Shown in pieces: positions 38,301 through 51,900 of a stretch of DNA of 64,000 nucleotides. Position 1 is the stretch's first letter; every line of letters begins with the position of its first letter. The stretch is taken from positions 124,001-188,000 of the forward strand of contig JAQGBZ010000084.1 of assembly GCA_034687125.1 (NCBI GenBank). Direction: 5' to 3'. The notes under the pieces are model-generated. The model saw only the letters and a list, made by a program, of their open reading frames with translations. It did not search any database and was not told where the DNA came from. Origin of the DNA: Neelides folsomi (lineage: Eukaryota; Arthropoda; Collembola; Neelipleona; Neelidae). The position numbers and the translations under genes are program-made.

Positions 38301-41300
38301 TTGAATTTGGGTGGGAGTGTAAACGGTCACGCCTGGAAAGGATTGGATTCTTTGGGGATATCTATCAAAGAAGATTCGATGATGATCCACAATCACGTCC
38401 AATTTGTATCTCCATTGGGCATCTCGTGGTCGAAGGCGGATTTCCACAATTGAGGATCGATTGTCTTTTGCAGCGATGGCTGTCAATGCTGTGGCTTTCA
38501 CTTCACCGTAATTATTATCAGAAAGTTGTTCAAACCGTCCTTGAACATCCAACTTGTGACGATCGCTGTTTGCCTTAACAAGTACAAATTCTCCGCGGCC
38601 GTTGAAAGTGTATTGAACTTCGTCGAAGGTATAAATGTGCGGATCTCCAAATACAGTTCCTAAATTTTTTCGATTATTAATGACAGGGAATTTAATAATA
38701 ATGAATTTAATATGGATACCATACTTATTATTATATTAGTATTAGCATTAGTTCAAATATTAAATTGAAGCTCGTACCAATTCCAGGTGGTTGATAGCCA
38801 ACACAATTTTGCGATTGTCGTCGTTCAAAACGAAGTGTCATGCACCACCAACTCTGTTCCCTTTCCCACATGCAGCATGGGAAGAAAGGAGCCACGTCAT
38901 GAAGGTAATGAGACAAAGACGGGACTTTGGACGCTTCGTTCCAAGGGATGTGTCCAAGATCGTGGGCTCGTCCTGGTCGACCTCCCCACTTTTGATCAGC
39001 GGTCATCATGAGATAACCATACATATCATAACAACATTGTTGGCCACCACCAGTCGCTCTACATAATTTATATTAAATTAAGGTAAATTTAAGAATAATT
39101 AACAATAATTGTTGCTTAATTATTATTATAAATCCATTAAAATAAAGAGAACTCACGAAGGCATTGCTGATCGAACGCAATGTTTTGCATTTTCATGAAG
39201 ATGACAATTTGCAACTTTTCCATCTTTGTCGCAATTTTGGTCCGGAAGGAATCGTCCTTTATCAGCAATGGCTTGTTCCAATTTACAAGGGCAGATTGGC
39301 AACTTTAGAATTTTAAAATGTTAGATGATTATTCTTGATAATAATATAATATTATATAATGATAGATTATATAATTTAGAGTAAAATTATGATTAAGCTC
39401 CTCACATCTCCAGCAAAATTCTTAAGAAGCCTGTCCCGAACTATCCAATCTTCACATAATTTCTCGCTCCAAATTCGTCCGTATTTCTTTACCCATTGGG
39501 GTTTCATATACCAAGCTAATGGAATTGGCCGACTCCACAACACGCTAATATTTAGATTATTATAATAACAGAATTAAAGAATTGTCAAAATACAACAAGC
39601 AATTAATATCTTATCTAATGGAAATCTTACGGTGCAAATGGAATTCCAAGAGCGTTGTTGGGACTTGAAATGTTCACTGTTACAATTCCTATTTCCAAAT
39701 CAATTGCCCAAGGGGATTTTTTATTGTGAAATTCTTTTGGATTAATTACATATTCTCCGTTATTTGGAATTGAGTTCTGTAAAAATATATTCAAATGTTT
39801 TATACCTAATTACAAAATAAAATTGGACTAAAATTGTTAAATACTAAGTAATACTAAAGACGAAAACAGTATTTGTGAATGAGAATAAATAATAAAATGT
39901 GAATTAAATAATTACAGCTAAAGTATCAATGTAGACAAATTCCGGATTAATGGTTCGTTCTCGATACCCCCAAAGAGTAATAGACACGGAGACAGTTGAA
40001 TCCAATGTGAGATTTTTGTAGTCCCAGTGAATTCTAATTTCTTGAGGATCGGTGTCCCGAATGTCATTGTTTGGGAAAGAGACGAGTTCAGGAGCTGTGA
40101 AGGGAGTCTCAATGAGGAATTTCCCCTTCCAATGGAGGTCATTACTTCCGTCCACTTCCACAGAGAAATCAACATATCCGGTGGCATAAACAGGCGGCAT
40201 GACGCAAACTGCCCGATTTCGATCAACCACAGCTCCCTTCACCTTGTTGGTATTAAACCTACAGTTGACCTTTGAATGTTCATTGAAACAAGGCCCTGTG
40301 ACATTCACAACCGTTCCACCCAACATGTTCCCGCTCTCTGGAGCAAATGTAAGTTGTTGTCTATGTGCAGTCATATCATCTAAAATTTAATTTAATTAAA
40401 ATTAAAATTAAGATTAAATTTTAATCATACAATAAATTTAAAATTAATAATTATTACAAAGTTCTGGAATGCATTGCCCAGATAGGATTTTTTCATCAAT
40501 TCTAAAAATGTGCCTTCCGGGGAAATTGTTTGTGAATCCACTTGACATGATATTGGGAAGTTTAGTAGTTTGTGAATAAGGTTTATATTCAAAAGACCGA
40601 GTTCCATTTCCAGCATTGAAGCCAATGAAAGCAGGAGTTCCTCCCGTGCCATCTTCAGATGACCCGCCAGCTTCAGTATTGGTTAGCCATCCAAGATGTT
40701 TGTAATTAAAAATGGCATATGTCCGCGTCTCATCAGTCCCAATTACAACTTGAAATGTGTTAGTCTGAAAATTAATTTATAACTATGATTAAAACGATGA
40801 TAACATAATAATTAACATTACATTAATTATTATGTAACAGCTATATAATTATATTCAAAGTTGGAAAAATTAAAATTTTATAATTGGGATTTACAGTTTT
40901 TCTCGCATGGATAGTTCCTCCAGCAAAAGTCACATTTTTCCATGTAACGATCAAAGCATGTCTTGGCTCAAACCATTCTGCCCCAACAATTCCTTCACGA
41001 ATATCCCATTTGAGACGTTCTCGGAGTTCAACAGATTCTTGGTCGAATCTGCCCATAAGATTTTGCTCCATCCTTTTATAATGAAAGGAAACATTTAAAA
41101 ATTTATAAACTCAAGTTCAATTTATATAAAAATGAATAATTTGGGAAATTGGTCATTTACCTGTAATACACCCCAGGCTTTCTTTTGTCAATTTCATCTC
41201 CGTGTAATTCTCCAATTTTGCATTTAGAGTAAAACGGGCCAATGAAGGAAGGATCGGAATGTTTGGGATAATCGACAATTGGAAATTCAAGTGGATAAGT

Positions 41301-42684
41301 TGGAGAGAGCGTTGGGCCATCGCTGAATCCAAGATAGCCATGAATGGAAACCTAAAATTAATAAAATTATCATTAGACTTGGCAGTGTTTTGTTAACACC
41401 AAATTAATAATTATAAGTATCATATATATATATATTATGTATTGTATTTAATTATGCATAAAAGAACCAAAATTTTTACCCAGGTGTAATTGTAACCAAA
41501 TCCAAAGAAGGGCAAAAGAAAGTTTAAATGTTTCGTAATTTGCGGTGAATTGTCTTTTATGTGTTCTTGAAAGTCGCCGCGTCTCAGATGTCCCTCTAGT
41601 TAATAAAATAAACCAAGGAGGTCATTAAGCAATTATTAAGCATTTTAACTTAAGTACGTTAACTGTTTTTAAAATAAGTAAAATAAACATTCATGGTTCT
41701 ACTGTCACATTCGTTTTTTAGCATTTTAACAATTAAATACTTAACATCGGAAACAAGATAAAAATAAGATAATAAGTATGAAATCAAGATACAGCATTGT
41801 TTGAAGAAAAGCATCAGTTTTTAATTTCCATTTAAGTCACTTAACAAATGGAAATTTTGTAATCTTTAAACTTACCATGGTCGTTGAAGGGGTAAAGAAG
41901 TTCAGATCGAACTTGCAGAAGCCGATCCGGGCTGATTGTGTAAGCCGGTTGAGAATTTCCTATCTGCTTTGCTTTCGTATGAAATGTCTGTTGACCTGGA
42001 TCTAAAATATTTTGTTTGCATGAATTTAATTGTCCCATTTAACCATTTGACCATTATTTGTTGAATAATCAAATCAAGTCTTTCTCCAACATTTCCATCG
42101 TTTTTTAGTGTAAGTGATATTTGACAAAAATTTGACCTCAATTCTTAATCACGTAAATGATAAACTCGGGAAGTAAGTTAATCTTAGCAAATAGACGACA
42201 GGGCAGGTGTTGAGCAATTTGACACTTTTATGTTTTTTTATAATCTTGATAAATGCCTACTTACTCTAAATGCTAATTAAATATTGAGGACTTGGTTGAC
42301 ATTCTATTCACATTGTTTAAACAATACATATTTGAATATTTAAATATTTACGGTCAAATTTAAATTTAATGGAGCTGCTTAGTGCTTATTGTTACCAAGA
42401 ATAACTCTTAAATGAGATTTCTTTCCATCGTCTAGTATATCAGTTTACATTATTTTGGGTAGATATAACCATGTAACTACCTAATATATGTACTACATAT
42501 ATGTAGTAGATACAAGTATGTGATATTAATGGTAAGTATATTTTAGTATGTAAATAAAAATATGATATTTACCAAATATATCGACATCCTCAAAATAATC
42601 TTCGGCAGAGAGTCCTTTAATGAAAAATACTATTGGGATTGAACAAAAAAGGAACCAGAAATGAGTACTTCGTCTGAGCCCCAT
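35196..42684 (-). CDS. mesh: Mesh: NIDO/AMOP/VWD/sushi transmembrane junction protein
   Basis: In insects mesh is a membrane component of smooth septate junctions in gut epithelia. Sixteen shared exons, read right to left: 42573-42684, 41876-42001, 41480-41595, 41161-41351, 40895-41072, 40458-40764, 39916-40379, 39631-39776, 39406-39544, 39157-39302, 38778-39058, 38196-38659, 37973-38102, 37732-37873, 37368-37519, 36965-37198; then one of two last exons (35963-36633 giving 1332 residues, or 35196-35344 giving 1158). Both forms close in frame. A signal peptide ([18 protein letters not shown]) starts the protein. Next come [20 protein letters not shown]; a NIDO domain at about 182-343 ([32 protein letters not shown]); an Ig/IPT-like segment ([20 protein letters not shown]); the AMOP region with many cysteines (about 570-735); a VWD domain ([18 protein letters not shown]); a sushi domain ([12 protein letters not shown] to TTRCIG); and a single membrane helix. 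Confidence 0.95.
35963..36633 (-). CDS. mesh: Mesh alternative last exon A: membrane helix plus long tail
   Basis: Acceptor TGATCCATAG leads to [20 protein letters not shown] and the helix [17 protein letters not shown]. The tail of about 190 residues is rich in Ser, Pro, Lys and Asp, has a proline run ([15 protein letters not shown]) near the end, and finishes SNTLTV. The last residues L-T-V could bind a class II PDZ domain, which is an inference. It lies closer to the sushi exon than exon B, with 618 non-coding bases between A and B. Confidence 0.88.
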
Positions 42685-43274
42685 TTCAACAGGTCAAATG
42701 ACCAATTCCAGGAGCATTAATGAAATCAACACTGACAGTGTCGCCAATCCAATTTTATAATATTCCCCTTTATTCCGTCTTTGTATAACAAGTGGATTTG
42801 AAGCTTGGAGAAAAGATTTAATGTTTAAATGAGTCCTAAACAGAAAATGGCACTGGAGTTGTTGAGAGAACGCCGTTTGAAATTTACTACTCGATAAAGA
42901 ATCCTTTACTATACTTTTTACCTCATTCTTATCATATCTGGAAATGACAAGAAACGGTGTCCTTTATCGCTTATCACCTTATCACTCATTTATCACAGAG
43001 TTAAATCATCTCTTTCAGAATTCATTACTTACACCAACTAATTTAAATAATGACAATCGATAATACCTGTTAAATATATTAAATATCATTAGTTTCACTG
43101 GTGTATATAAAACGATGGAAAAAGATGAAATTATGTGTAACTTAAATATGATACATAAAATAATTATCATATGTATGCAATATTAAGTACATTTTTATTT
43201 AACATAAAATTCAAAATCATAATCTTATAACTGAACTTACCTTTATAGAGTACTTAACATGATATATACATATA

Positions 43275-43857
43275 CAGGGCATTTCATCATAAGTATATCA
43301 GACTTTGATGATAATTATCTCTTAGACTAATTAACCAATAATTTACTAATTTGTTGAAATATTGTGGGTTATATGATAGACTACATGACACATTTTACTA
43401 TTGGTCTCAATTGTTAAAGTGCAAGAAACGGCAGAAGCTTTTACCGACAATTTCGATAATTCGCCGTTCCCGTTTTATTTAAATTCATAATGGCAACCAA
43501 ATTACGTCTTTTGATTAAAGAGTAAAATCTTTGGATCTTACGCCTCCAGTCTTCTTTTTCTGGGTATACATCAAAACTTACATTTAGTTTACTCTGATAA
43601 TTCATCAACTATTGATGAGCTGAGGGAAAGGATTATTTAAGAATGTAGTGGAAAAATTATTGAAACGTGTCGAAATACATTTCATGGAGAGGAGATGTCG
43701 ATTGCAACGACGTATCGACCATTATGGTTCTCAGCTTACCAAATAAATTTAAGTTGACCATTAAACACTCAGATTTCATTAAAATCAAATTAATTCATTT
43801 CTTAATATTTCGTTTAATTAAGCTTTAAAGTCTGATATACTTATGATGAATGCCCTG
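43275..43857 (+). mobile_element. Decayed mariner-like DNA transposon
   Basis: A 583-base element flanked by TA on both sides (43273-43274, 43858-43859). The terminal inverted repeats match over about 31 bases: left CAGGGCATTTCATCATAAGT, right (reverse-complemented) CAGGGCATTCATCATAAGTA; both then run on to ATATCAGACTTT, with one extra T in the left copy. Full mariner elements are about 1.3 kb, so more than half is deleted. The right half retains scraps of transposase reading toward the right end. Confidence 0.88.
43534..43746 (+). pseudogene. Broken mariner-like transposase C-terminus
   Basis: Fragments in shifting frames match the end of mariner transposases: DLTPPVFFFWVYIKT corresponds to the family block around the last catalytic aspartate (LTPxDFFLWGYLK, here with Val in place of the Asp), then IDELRERI, ECSGKIIETCRNTF, and RCRLQRRIDHYGSQL before a stop. 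At least two frameshifts and internal stops separate them. The N-terminal DNA-binding part and the first catalytic residues are missing, so it cannot encode an active enzyme. Confidence 0.8.
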
Positions 43858-44602
43858 TATATAGTATATCATTATATTATATACTTATTAAAATTATTAG
43901 CTTAGTAGATAGTCATTTATCTATGCATGTTAAGTATATTCGTATACATGATGTACTAGTGTTAAGTACCGATTTATACTGATTGTGAATAGTATATATG
44001 ATATGGAAGGTAAATAAAGACTATTTTATTTTAAAGTTTCATTTACATTTTTTTGTGAGAGTTGGTGTCAATGATTGCTGTTTGAAATGTGTTCTTATCT
44101 TCAAGTTAAATTCTTGTCATATCCCTTATTCAATATACAAATATGTAAAGTATGTATTCTTCATATGTATTTACCTAAGTATTTATACTACAATTGAAAA
44201 CCAATGCTAATTTTTATCAACCTGCAATGAGGACATGAAATGGTCAGGTAAATAAAGGAATATGCCTCAAAGGGAACGGTTTATTCTTTAACCCTTTTTT
44301 ACTCTGAGCATTTTGCGAAAAAACTATTTACAAGATAAAACAAATATTATTAGATACGAATATGCAAAGAAGAACAAAAATGCTAAAAATCATATTAGAT
44401 ATAATATCTTAAATAACGGATTTATAAATAGGTAGGTACCCATATTATGTTTGTATATGTAAATATAATATGTATCTATTGTAGGTATCTACTATGTATC
44501 TATACTAATATCCATATCTTAGAATGTTTTTCCATTTAGATGCTAATTTAATCAGTGTTGAGGATTATACTATTATTTAGGATAAACAACTACATGGCTT
44601 AA

Positions 44603-44608
44603 TTTATT
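44603..44608 (-). terminator. Candidate polyadenylation signal for the SLC22-type gene
   Basis: AATAAA on the minus strand, 183 bases after the transporter stop codon. Called on motif and position only. Confidence 0.45.
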
Positions 44609-44790
44609 TCACATAGACAAAATATACTTTGGGTTACAACGATGAAAATAAAGCTCAATGTCATAAAAAACTATGATCTCACCAGTGAAAAATGCCAAAT
44701 AAAAGATATCATTTTAGGTTGAAAAAACCATTTAGGCATTTGAAAATTTATGATTAATGTAGGTACTTTGGGGGTGATTAAAAGGATATT

Positions 44791-47729
44791 TCAGCTCTGT
44801 GTTATGATAGAAACTTCGCCTAAATCTTTGCCTTTTCTTTTAAACTGCAAAGTGAGATGTTTTCCTTCTTTTTGTCCCTTTTTTTCCAATTCGTCAACTT
44901 TATCGAACATTTCTTCATCTTTGGTTTCAGGCAAGAGAAGACCAAAAATCCCAGCAGAAATGGAAACAACTCCAAAAATGACGCTCGGCAAATCTTGATA
45001 AATGTTCCGCTAGAATAGAAATTGTTAAATGACAATTAATACGATAATTAATAAACTAAATATTAGTGAGATAAATAAAGTATATATATAATGCTTGTAC
45101 CATTCCATGGGCAATATGTGGAGCCAACATTGATCCAATTCGCCCCATAAGAACGGCACATCCAAGTCCTGTAGTTCGGTAACTTGTTGGGAAAAGTTCA
45201 GCTCCGAGAAGATAAACAATTCCAAATGCTGAAGAAATGCACATTTTCCCAAACATCGAGAGGAAAATTCTCCAATTGCCATATTCTGAAATTTTAACAA
45301 GATTTCCTTAAAATTAAAATGGGTCAATTCACAATAATTAAATGTGGAGATTAACAGATTAACCAAATGGAGTTAGAGCTAAGAGAAAGAAGCCAATTCC
45401 AGTAGCTAGAAACGTCGTAATGAGTGATGGTCGTCTACCCCAACGGGAAACAAACGGAACGATGAATGTGTAAGCTGGGACTTCCATTAACCCACTTTAA
45501 CCATAATTCTCAATTAATATTATCACAATTAGAGAAAAATAAATATTAATTTTAAATAAATAGAAGTAGTTTGGAAAAATTAAGTTTACCTAAGGAAAAC
45601 GAGAACAAATGGATTGCTTGTTAAATTAGGAGAATCAAAAACGACTCCATAATAAACAAATGCTACAGACCTGAATTAAAATCCAACAATTAAAATTAAT
45701 ACTCTCCTTAATTCTTACTAAATAGGTATTTGTAGTAATAAATATATTTGGGGATTTTATAATTGAATATTAATAAAAATACGTAAAAAGTGTCCAAATG
45801 ACTAAAGATCTTCGTCTCAATTGAGGAGTTTTGACAAGATTTCGATAATTTGCCGCCACTATTTTGAGATTTATCCAAAATGTCATTAACATATTTGTTT
45901 CTTTTTCCTCCGTTTCTTCTTTCGCGATTTTGACTTCTTTGACAATTTCTCTCAGAGGTTCTTCGTTCTCCACTTTTTTCTTATTCCATTTAGCAACGAT
46001 CAGAAGTCTTGCAATTGACTCATCTTCTCTCCCCTTGGTTCCAAGCCACCGAGCTGATTCAGGCAAAATCCTAAGAATTAACACAATGTCATTATTTAGA
46101 CATTTATTCTATCCATATTAACACAATATTCGTTAATTGGTAAAAAGAGGAAATGATCTTTACCAAATGTAGCTAAGAAGAGTTAAAGTTGTAAATGCAA
46201 AAGCAAATTGTAAATCTGACCAATCTCTCAACATATACCCGTAAATGGGCATTATCATATAACCGGCCGCTGGAAAATAAATACATTGATCGTTTCAATC
46301 AAATTATTAAATTAAAATAATAATTTTAAAAGTATCTTTAAAATCTAACCGAATGAAATCTGATAGATAATGCCGAGTAGTGCCCTATAAGAAGAATCTG
46401 CATGCTCCAACACTGTAAATACGGGAATATAAAGAGAACATGTTTTAAAAGACTCAACATTCTATTAAGTATTAATTGTAAGTATTTAAAAATTAGTTTA
46501 ATAATTAATTTACAAAGCACATAGCAGTTTTGAAAAGATCCAGCGACCCCAACAGCAATAAGAAACCTAAAAAACACAAACACTCCAAAGGAAGTCGCAA
46601 ATGACGCAAAAAACCCTCCAGATATGATGAGACAAATTGCAATTAAAATTGCACGCCGACGTCCTAAAAATCTAACAAATAAATAAATTGGTATAAGTCG
46701 CATTCGTAAAATAAAACCATACAAATTGATATTAACTTAACTTAATATTAATAAAATTTAATAATATGAGTAAAATGGAAACTTGTCAGAGAGAGATCCA
46801 AGAACGAGAGATCCAATCAGAACTCCGCCCATGTAAGATGATTGAATAGTTGGGGCCAAATGACTTCTTTCGCAAACGAGCTCAAACTACAGGTATTTAA
46901 CAAAAAAGCTAAAATACTTTTATTGTTAATTTATTTCCAGGTTAACTTTCAATTAGTTAATTAACTTAATTTATTCAAAGAATCATTAATTGGCAAATTG
47001 GGCTTACTTGTGTGACTACAGTGGAGGTGTAAATTGAATCGTCAAATAACCATTTTGAACAACTCTTTTTAACTTCACTTGTAAAGTTAATGGACTTGAA
47101 GGCATCTTCGAAAAACTCATATTCATTTCCTAACCGTTCATAGTCAATGTCATAGTATTGGCATGAAGAGGGTTTGGATACTCCATTGATGCTAATTCAA
47201 AGTTAACGTTAAATTGATTTTTATCTCTTAGTACATATTACATATTAACCATACAATATATGTATGTATCTTACATGCAAATAAGATAGTATCTACTACT
47301 CTTATAGATATGTGCATAAATTATATGGTACATATAAGAGTATGGTACATAAATATTTATAATATTTATAATATTATTTAAAACTCAATGTTACATTTCG
47401 ACTGGAATAGAAATATTCCGTAACTCATCTTTAGACCAATAGATAGAAGAAGGAATCTCAACGTCACACCAATGATCCGGAACAGCAGCGAGGAAAATTG
47501 ATCCAATATGGTGAAAAACGAGAAACATGGACTTAAATTAAAATTACAAAATAAATAATTAAAGACAAAATAAAAAAACTTAAAATTGGAAAATGTTAAT
47601 TAAAGTTAATTAAAAAAAATAATGACTTACTTGGAGAGAAAGAATTCCCAAGAGCATGACCTGAAAGACCCCATGACCCCCAACGATGTTAAAAACCCTT
47701 TCGAACCCTTCCGTCTCCTTCTTGCCCAT
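44791..47729 (-). CDS. SLC22-type organic cation/anion transporter (major facilitator superfamily)
   Basis: Plasma-membrane carrier for small organic ions; substrate cannot be read from sequence. Twelve exons, read right to left: 47631-47729, 47395-47531, 47008-47191, 46783-46886, 46514-46671, 46350-46412, 46164-46269, 45783-46070, 45590-45670, 45364-45494, 45101-45285, 44791-45009. Total 1755 bases, 584 residues, normal for the family. Helix 1 (VFQVMLLGILSLQSMFLVFH) is followed by a large extracellular loop with cysteines and the SLC22 hallmark CSKWLFDDSIYTSTVVTQFE. Then come the MFS loop SDKFLGRRRAI, the central PESARWLGTKGREDES, and the second-half loop VSRWGRRPSL. LLPETKDEEMFD ends the last helix, before a lysine-rich tail. 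The exon 1 start MGKKETEGFERV resembles other insect-type family members. Introns are all under about 350 bases. It could belong to either the OCT or OAT branch. Confidence 0.93.
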
Positions 47730-48713
47730 TTATAAAATGAAGTCAAAGTGAGTTAAATTTTTCAATTAAAATGAATTTCAATTAAAATGAATTGTCTATA
47801 TAGGTTAAGTTCCACCGTTTAACTTATCGGAGTCAGAGAATGTATTGGCCTGACCTGAAGAGGTCTTTAAAAGGGAAGAAATAGAATGAGTTTCTTCAAT
47901 CTTGGTCTGGAGAGATGATGAAGTCTTATTAGGAGTAATTTAATCCACTTCCTTTCATCATTCATCTCGATTGTCTGGAAAGGACACTTACATGACATTT
48001 AGCACAAATTAAGCTTGAGAAACTCACTTGCAACTTCTCCATATGATGCCAAAATAGAACGTCAGCACAACCTTCATTCTTTCTAAATTGGAGTATAAAG
48101 ATCCGCACCAAACCACTCATAAATTCAATTCAATTGATCCTACATGTCAAGTTGAATTAAGTTTTTTATTATTAAATATTTACAAAAAATAAAAATTTAA
48201 GCTAATTTAATTAATCCTTACCTCTGCCAATTATCAATCATTTCAAAATAAACTCCACTCTGCCACTCTAGCCCATTTGGTGATTTTCTCATTCAGCCCA
48301 TTTTTTAATTTCGCCCCTGTAATTTCTATTCCACAATTCACACTTGGAATTTGCAATTTTGCATGTCTTAAATATGATTTGACTTGTAGATAAATATCAC
48401 ATGTAAAGATAAATGAATATAATGAATTCATCAATTGAGATTTTTGAATTGACAAGTTTATTGTGAAATCATAAGGTCGAGAGTTGTTTTGAAAAATTTA
48501 TTCATTTGAACAGAAAAGTGTCGAGTTCGACATAAAGGAAATTTGTAAATTAAATAACAAAACACATTGATCATCAATAATTAAAAGTTACATTATACAA
48601 CATCGGGACAATATCTCAAATTCATCCCTCAATGAATAAATTATAGTAGTTAAATATTAAAATTAGTACCAAAATTCTATAAAGAAGTCCTTCAAGGTCT
48701 CCTGATGAAAATT

Positions 48714-48719
48714 TTATTT
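48714..48719 (-). terminator. Candidate Nup98-96 polyadenylation signal
   Basis: AATAAA on the minus strand, 235 bases after the Nup98-96 stop. Called on motif and position only. Confidence 0.45.
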
Positions 48720-48855
48720 ATGGTCAATATTAGTAAAAATGGTTCTTCTTATACATTTTGCTTTCATTCGATTAAAATGACGGTGAAATACTTAGGAAAT
48801 AAATAAATTTCTTTTAATGTACTCACATATTCTTTTCAACCTAATTTTAAAATAG

Positions 48856-48873
48856 TATATATATATATATATA
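48856..48873. repeat. TA dinucleotide microsatellite
   Basis: Nine uninterrupted TA units in the region downstream of the Nup98-96 stop codon. Seen directly. Confidence 0.9.
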
Positions 48874-48953
48874 GTCAATATTACTTTAAAATATTAAAAT
48901 CACGGAAAATTTAGATTTTTAGAATATGAATAGCAGTACAGGAGAAGAGCGGG

Positions 48954-51900
48954 TCAATGCCCATCCCTTGGATTGTGCTTTTCAAGCCGAAAGTCCTCAA
49001 AGTATATCCGCTCCTGCAATTTCCACAAGATGAGGTCTCGGGTCTTGGAGATTGGGAGGCAGGAGAGGACGAATTTCCCCCACCCGATGAGTCCGAGATC
49101 CTCCAGCATGGTAGCAAACCCCAGGGCCACGTCTTCTTCCAAATGGAGTTCAATGGTAAGTCCACAGTTGCTGGTCAAATACTTCATCACCATCCATGGG
49201 ACCTTGTAATCGAGGGCATCGAGGGAGGAACACCTAGGTGAGACAATCCGATGCATTGGATACCCGTAGTGGCTCACCATCTTCAACAGGTTCACACATA
49301 GGTTGGAGAGGTCACAAAGCGGATTGGCCGGAAAAGGGGCGTCGATATCATCAGCTTGAAGTTCAGCCTGGAAGCAGAGCACCGATCTCTCCACGCTCAA
49401 CTCTGTTGGAGAGATGTACCAAAGGTAGAGGGCAAAGTAGTAAAGCCAATCAGATGAACTCATCTCCCTCAGCAATTTCCCATCCCACACCGGGATTCCT
49501 GCACAAAGCTTGAATATGATCATCGTCTTATAGTCAATATGTTTCCAAACGTCGAATTTCCCCCAAATCTGGATTTGTTTTTCAAGGAACAACCGTCCGT
49601 AGCCTTCGCACCCCACCAGACCCAAACAAGAAGACAAGTAGTTGTTCCGTTCTTTTTTGGCCAATTTGGCAGCTTCACGTTGTTGGCCTTTGGCAACCAA
49701 ACCAAACACGGACAAGTCTGTTCCATCAAAGTTCTTTCCAAAAATGGTTTTTCCATTTTCTTTGAGCCATTGGGACAAAAGTCTTCTTTTCCTCACACCT
49801 CTACTCTCGTCATCTTCGCAGATGAGGGTGGATCTTGGGGGCCAAAGGATGCTGATCAAACGCCACATCTCATGCTCAGCTTGGAGCCTTTCTTCTTCGG
49901 GTTCTTTCAAGGCTTTCATTTCTTTTTGGGTTTTGATAAAGGTACTTAGGAAGTCCATTTGTTCAAACGGATGTTCTGGATCATCGATGATGAAATATGG
50001 AGGGTCAAGTGACAAACTCGCACATCGTTGGATGAAAAAATCCAATTGGTTTTCAATGACCTTCACTTGGAATTTGTCCCAGGTTGCTTTCTTCTCATCA
50101 CTCAATTTTTCATTCGTTGGTCGTCCGTCATAGCGTGTATTGACCCTCACAATGTGTTTCCGTTTCCCTCCATTGTTGATTTGAAAAATGGTCAGGTATG
50201 AGCCCAATGGGCCAAAGGAAATTCGTCCGCCTCCACGACTTCGTGAGTCCAAGCATTCTCTATGAGTCTTCACTCGGGCAAACAATGTCTCATCATCTCT
50301 CCGGGGCTTCCATGTGGTTTTTTCTCTCCGACGACAAGTGACGTTTTTGAGGTTCATGGCAAGTTGGAATGAAGTGACGGTTCGTTCCTGGTCTCGATCT
50401 CGATCTAATCCAGCCATCCGACTAATTGTCAAACTTTGTGAAACCATGTCATTTTCTCGTATTCTCTTCGAGTCACATCGGTAAAGGTCAGTAGGTTCAG
50501 AGTAGCGCACTTTCCTCCCAGGAGGTTGCTTCACTCTTGGAAGGTACGATGAAGCCGGAATGGCCGAAAACGTCTTTCGCAACATCTGAGGTCGAGTAGT
50601 CACCATGGGCTCTACAATGCGAAAATCAAATTTATACTAACATTGAAAGTAAGGTTATATAAGTAAGTATAATTCTTAATTAATATTTGAGGTGGATGAG
50701 AGACTTACGCAAATCATCCTCTTCAATTTCATCAAGTTCCATAGCAAGGACGGATTTCATCATGCTGAGTCGTTCACTTTGGTAAAGCCTGGGTTTAGAA
50801 GTAAATGAATGGAGATTAGTGTGAGTGTCCAATAAACTTCCAGTAACTTCGTCTCGCTCGCTCTCTGCAATTAAAATAATCATTAAAAACTCATCATTAC
50901 AATTATTTCTATATTACAATATGTTATATATGTAGATTAAATTGTAATTTTAAAAGTGTTTACCTGTATCACTTTGAGCCAATGGATTCATTTCCACATT
51001 TTCGATATCCTCATCAAAGAATTCTTCCCCAGGATGACGAGTTGGGACAAAACTCGGAATGATATCACGATCCCCAGACCCAACCTCCTTTTCTTGCTGC
51101 CCCAGCTGTCCTTCGTTATTTGCTCCCAACGGTGCAGGAACTTTCATCACAACCTGAGCAATTAGTCCTTTATTCGGAAGGGCTTTTATTAATTCTGGAA
51201 CTCCTTCTTCGTCTTCGGCCTCTTCAACTTCGCAAGAGTATTTAGAGAAATGATCAACCTTAAAACAAAATTAGAATATTAGAATATTAGTACATATATA
51301 ACATATACCTATATGTATAAGTATCATAAAACCCTCGTAAAATGATACAAAATTTGTATTTGTATTACAAATACAATATTGGTGGGTAAAGTGAAATACA
51401 CATTTTATGTACCATAAAAATATACAGAGCGTACATACCCTAAATGACCAAATTCCTTCTTCTTCGTCATAGTCCAAATAGTGAGATTCGCAACGTCCAC
51501 AGGCTTTCTTCAATTTGTCTCCATAATTTAAAGCTCGTACTTGATTTGGGTCTCTGATGGCATCGTTGGTCACTTTGTCAATTGGCCACACGCGGAAGAG
51601 ATAAACTTCAGCTGGAACATTCAGACCTTCACCAACCTTTGGCTTCACGTCGTCATTCGGATAAACAATAACTTCCTTATGACGGAAGCAAACTATAAAT
51701 TCAAAAAAAATTCATTTTACAATTTCATACATATTATCTCACATAAATCCTTATATAGGTATGTATAAATTTAAAATTAAACATAATTGTAATATTCAAT
51801 AGAATTTTACCAATTTCATCAATATTAAGTCCCTTCACGTTTACAATATCCAAAAATCGAATTTCTCCAAAATTGGCTCGTCCAATGATGAGACCTCTAA

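Larger units (their letters stand above)
42685..44790. other. Spacer between mesh and the SLC22-type gene
   Basis: About 2.1 kb containing the mesh upstream region, a mariner-like remnant (43275-43857) and the 3' end of the transporter gene. The rest is AT-rich with many TATAC/GTATA steps and no recognised gene. Confidence 0.6.
47730..48953. other. Spacer between the SLC22-type gene and Nup98-96
   Basis: 1.2 kb of AT-rich DNA including a TA microsatellite at 48856-48873. A 70-codon minus-strand frame at 48243-48455 has no family match and no splice link to Nup96. Nothing else is recognised. Confidence 0.6.

Noticed and set aside
48243-48455. Minus-strand 70-codon frame, tested as a missing Nup96 exon
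   Set aside because: It shows no similarity to the Nup96 tail, and no in-frame donor before the 48954 stop would reach it.
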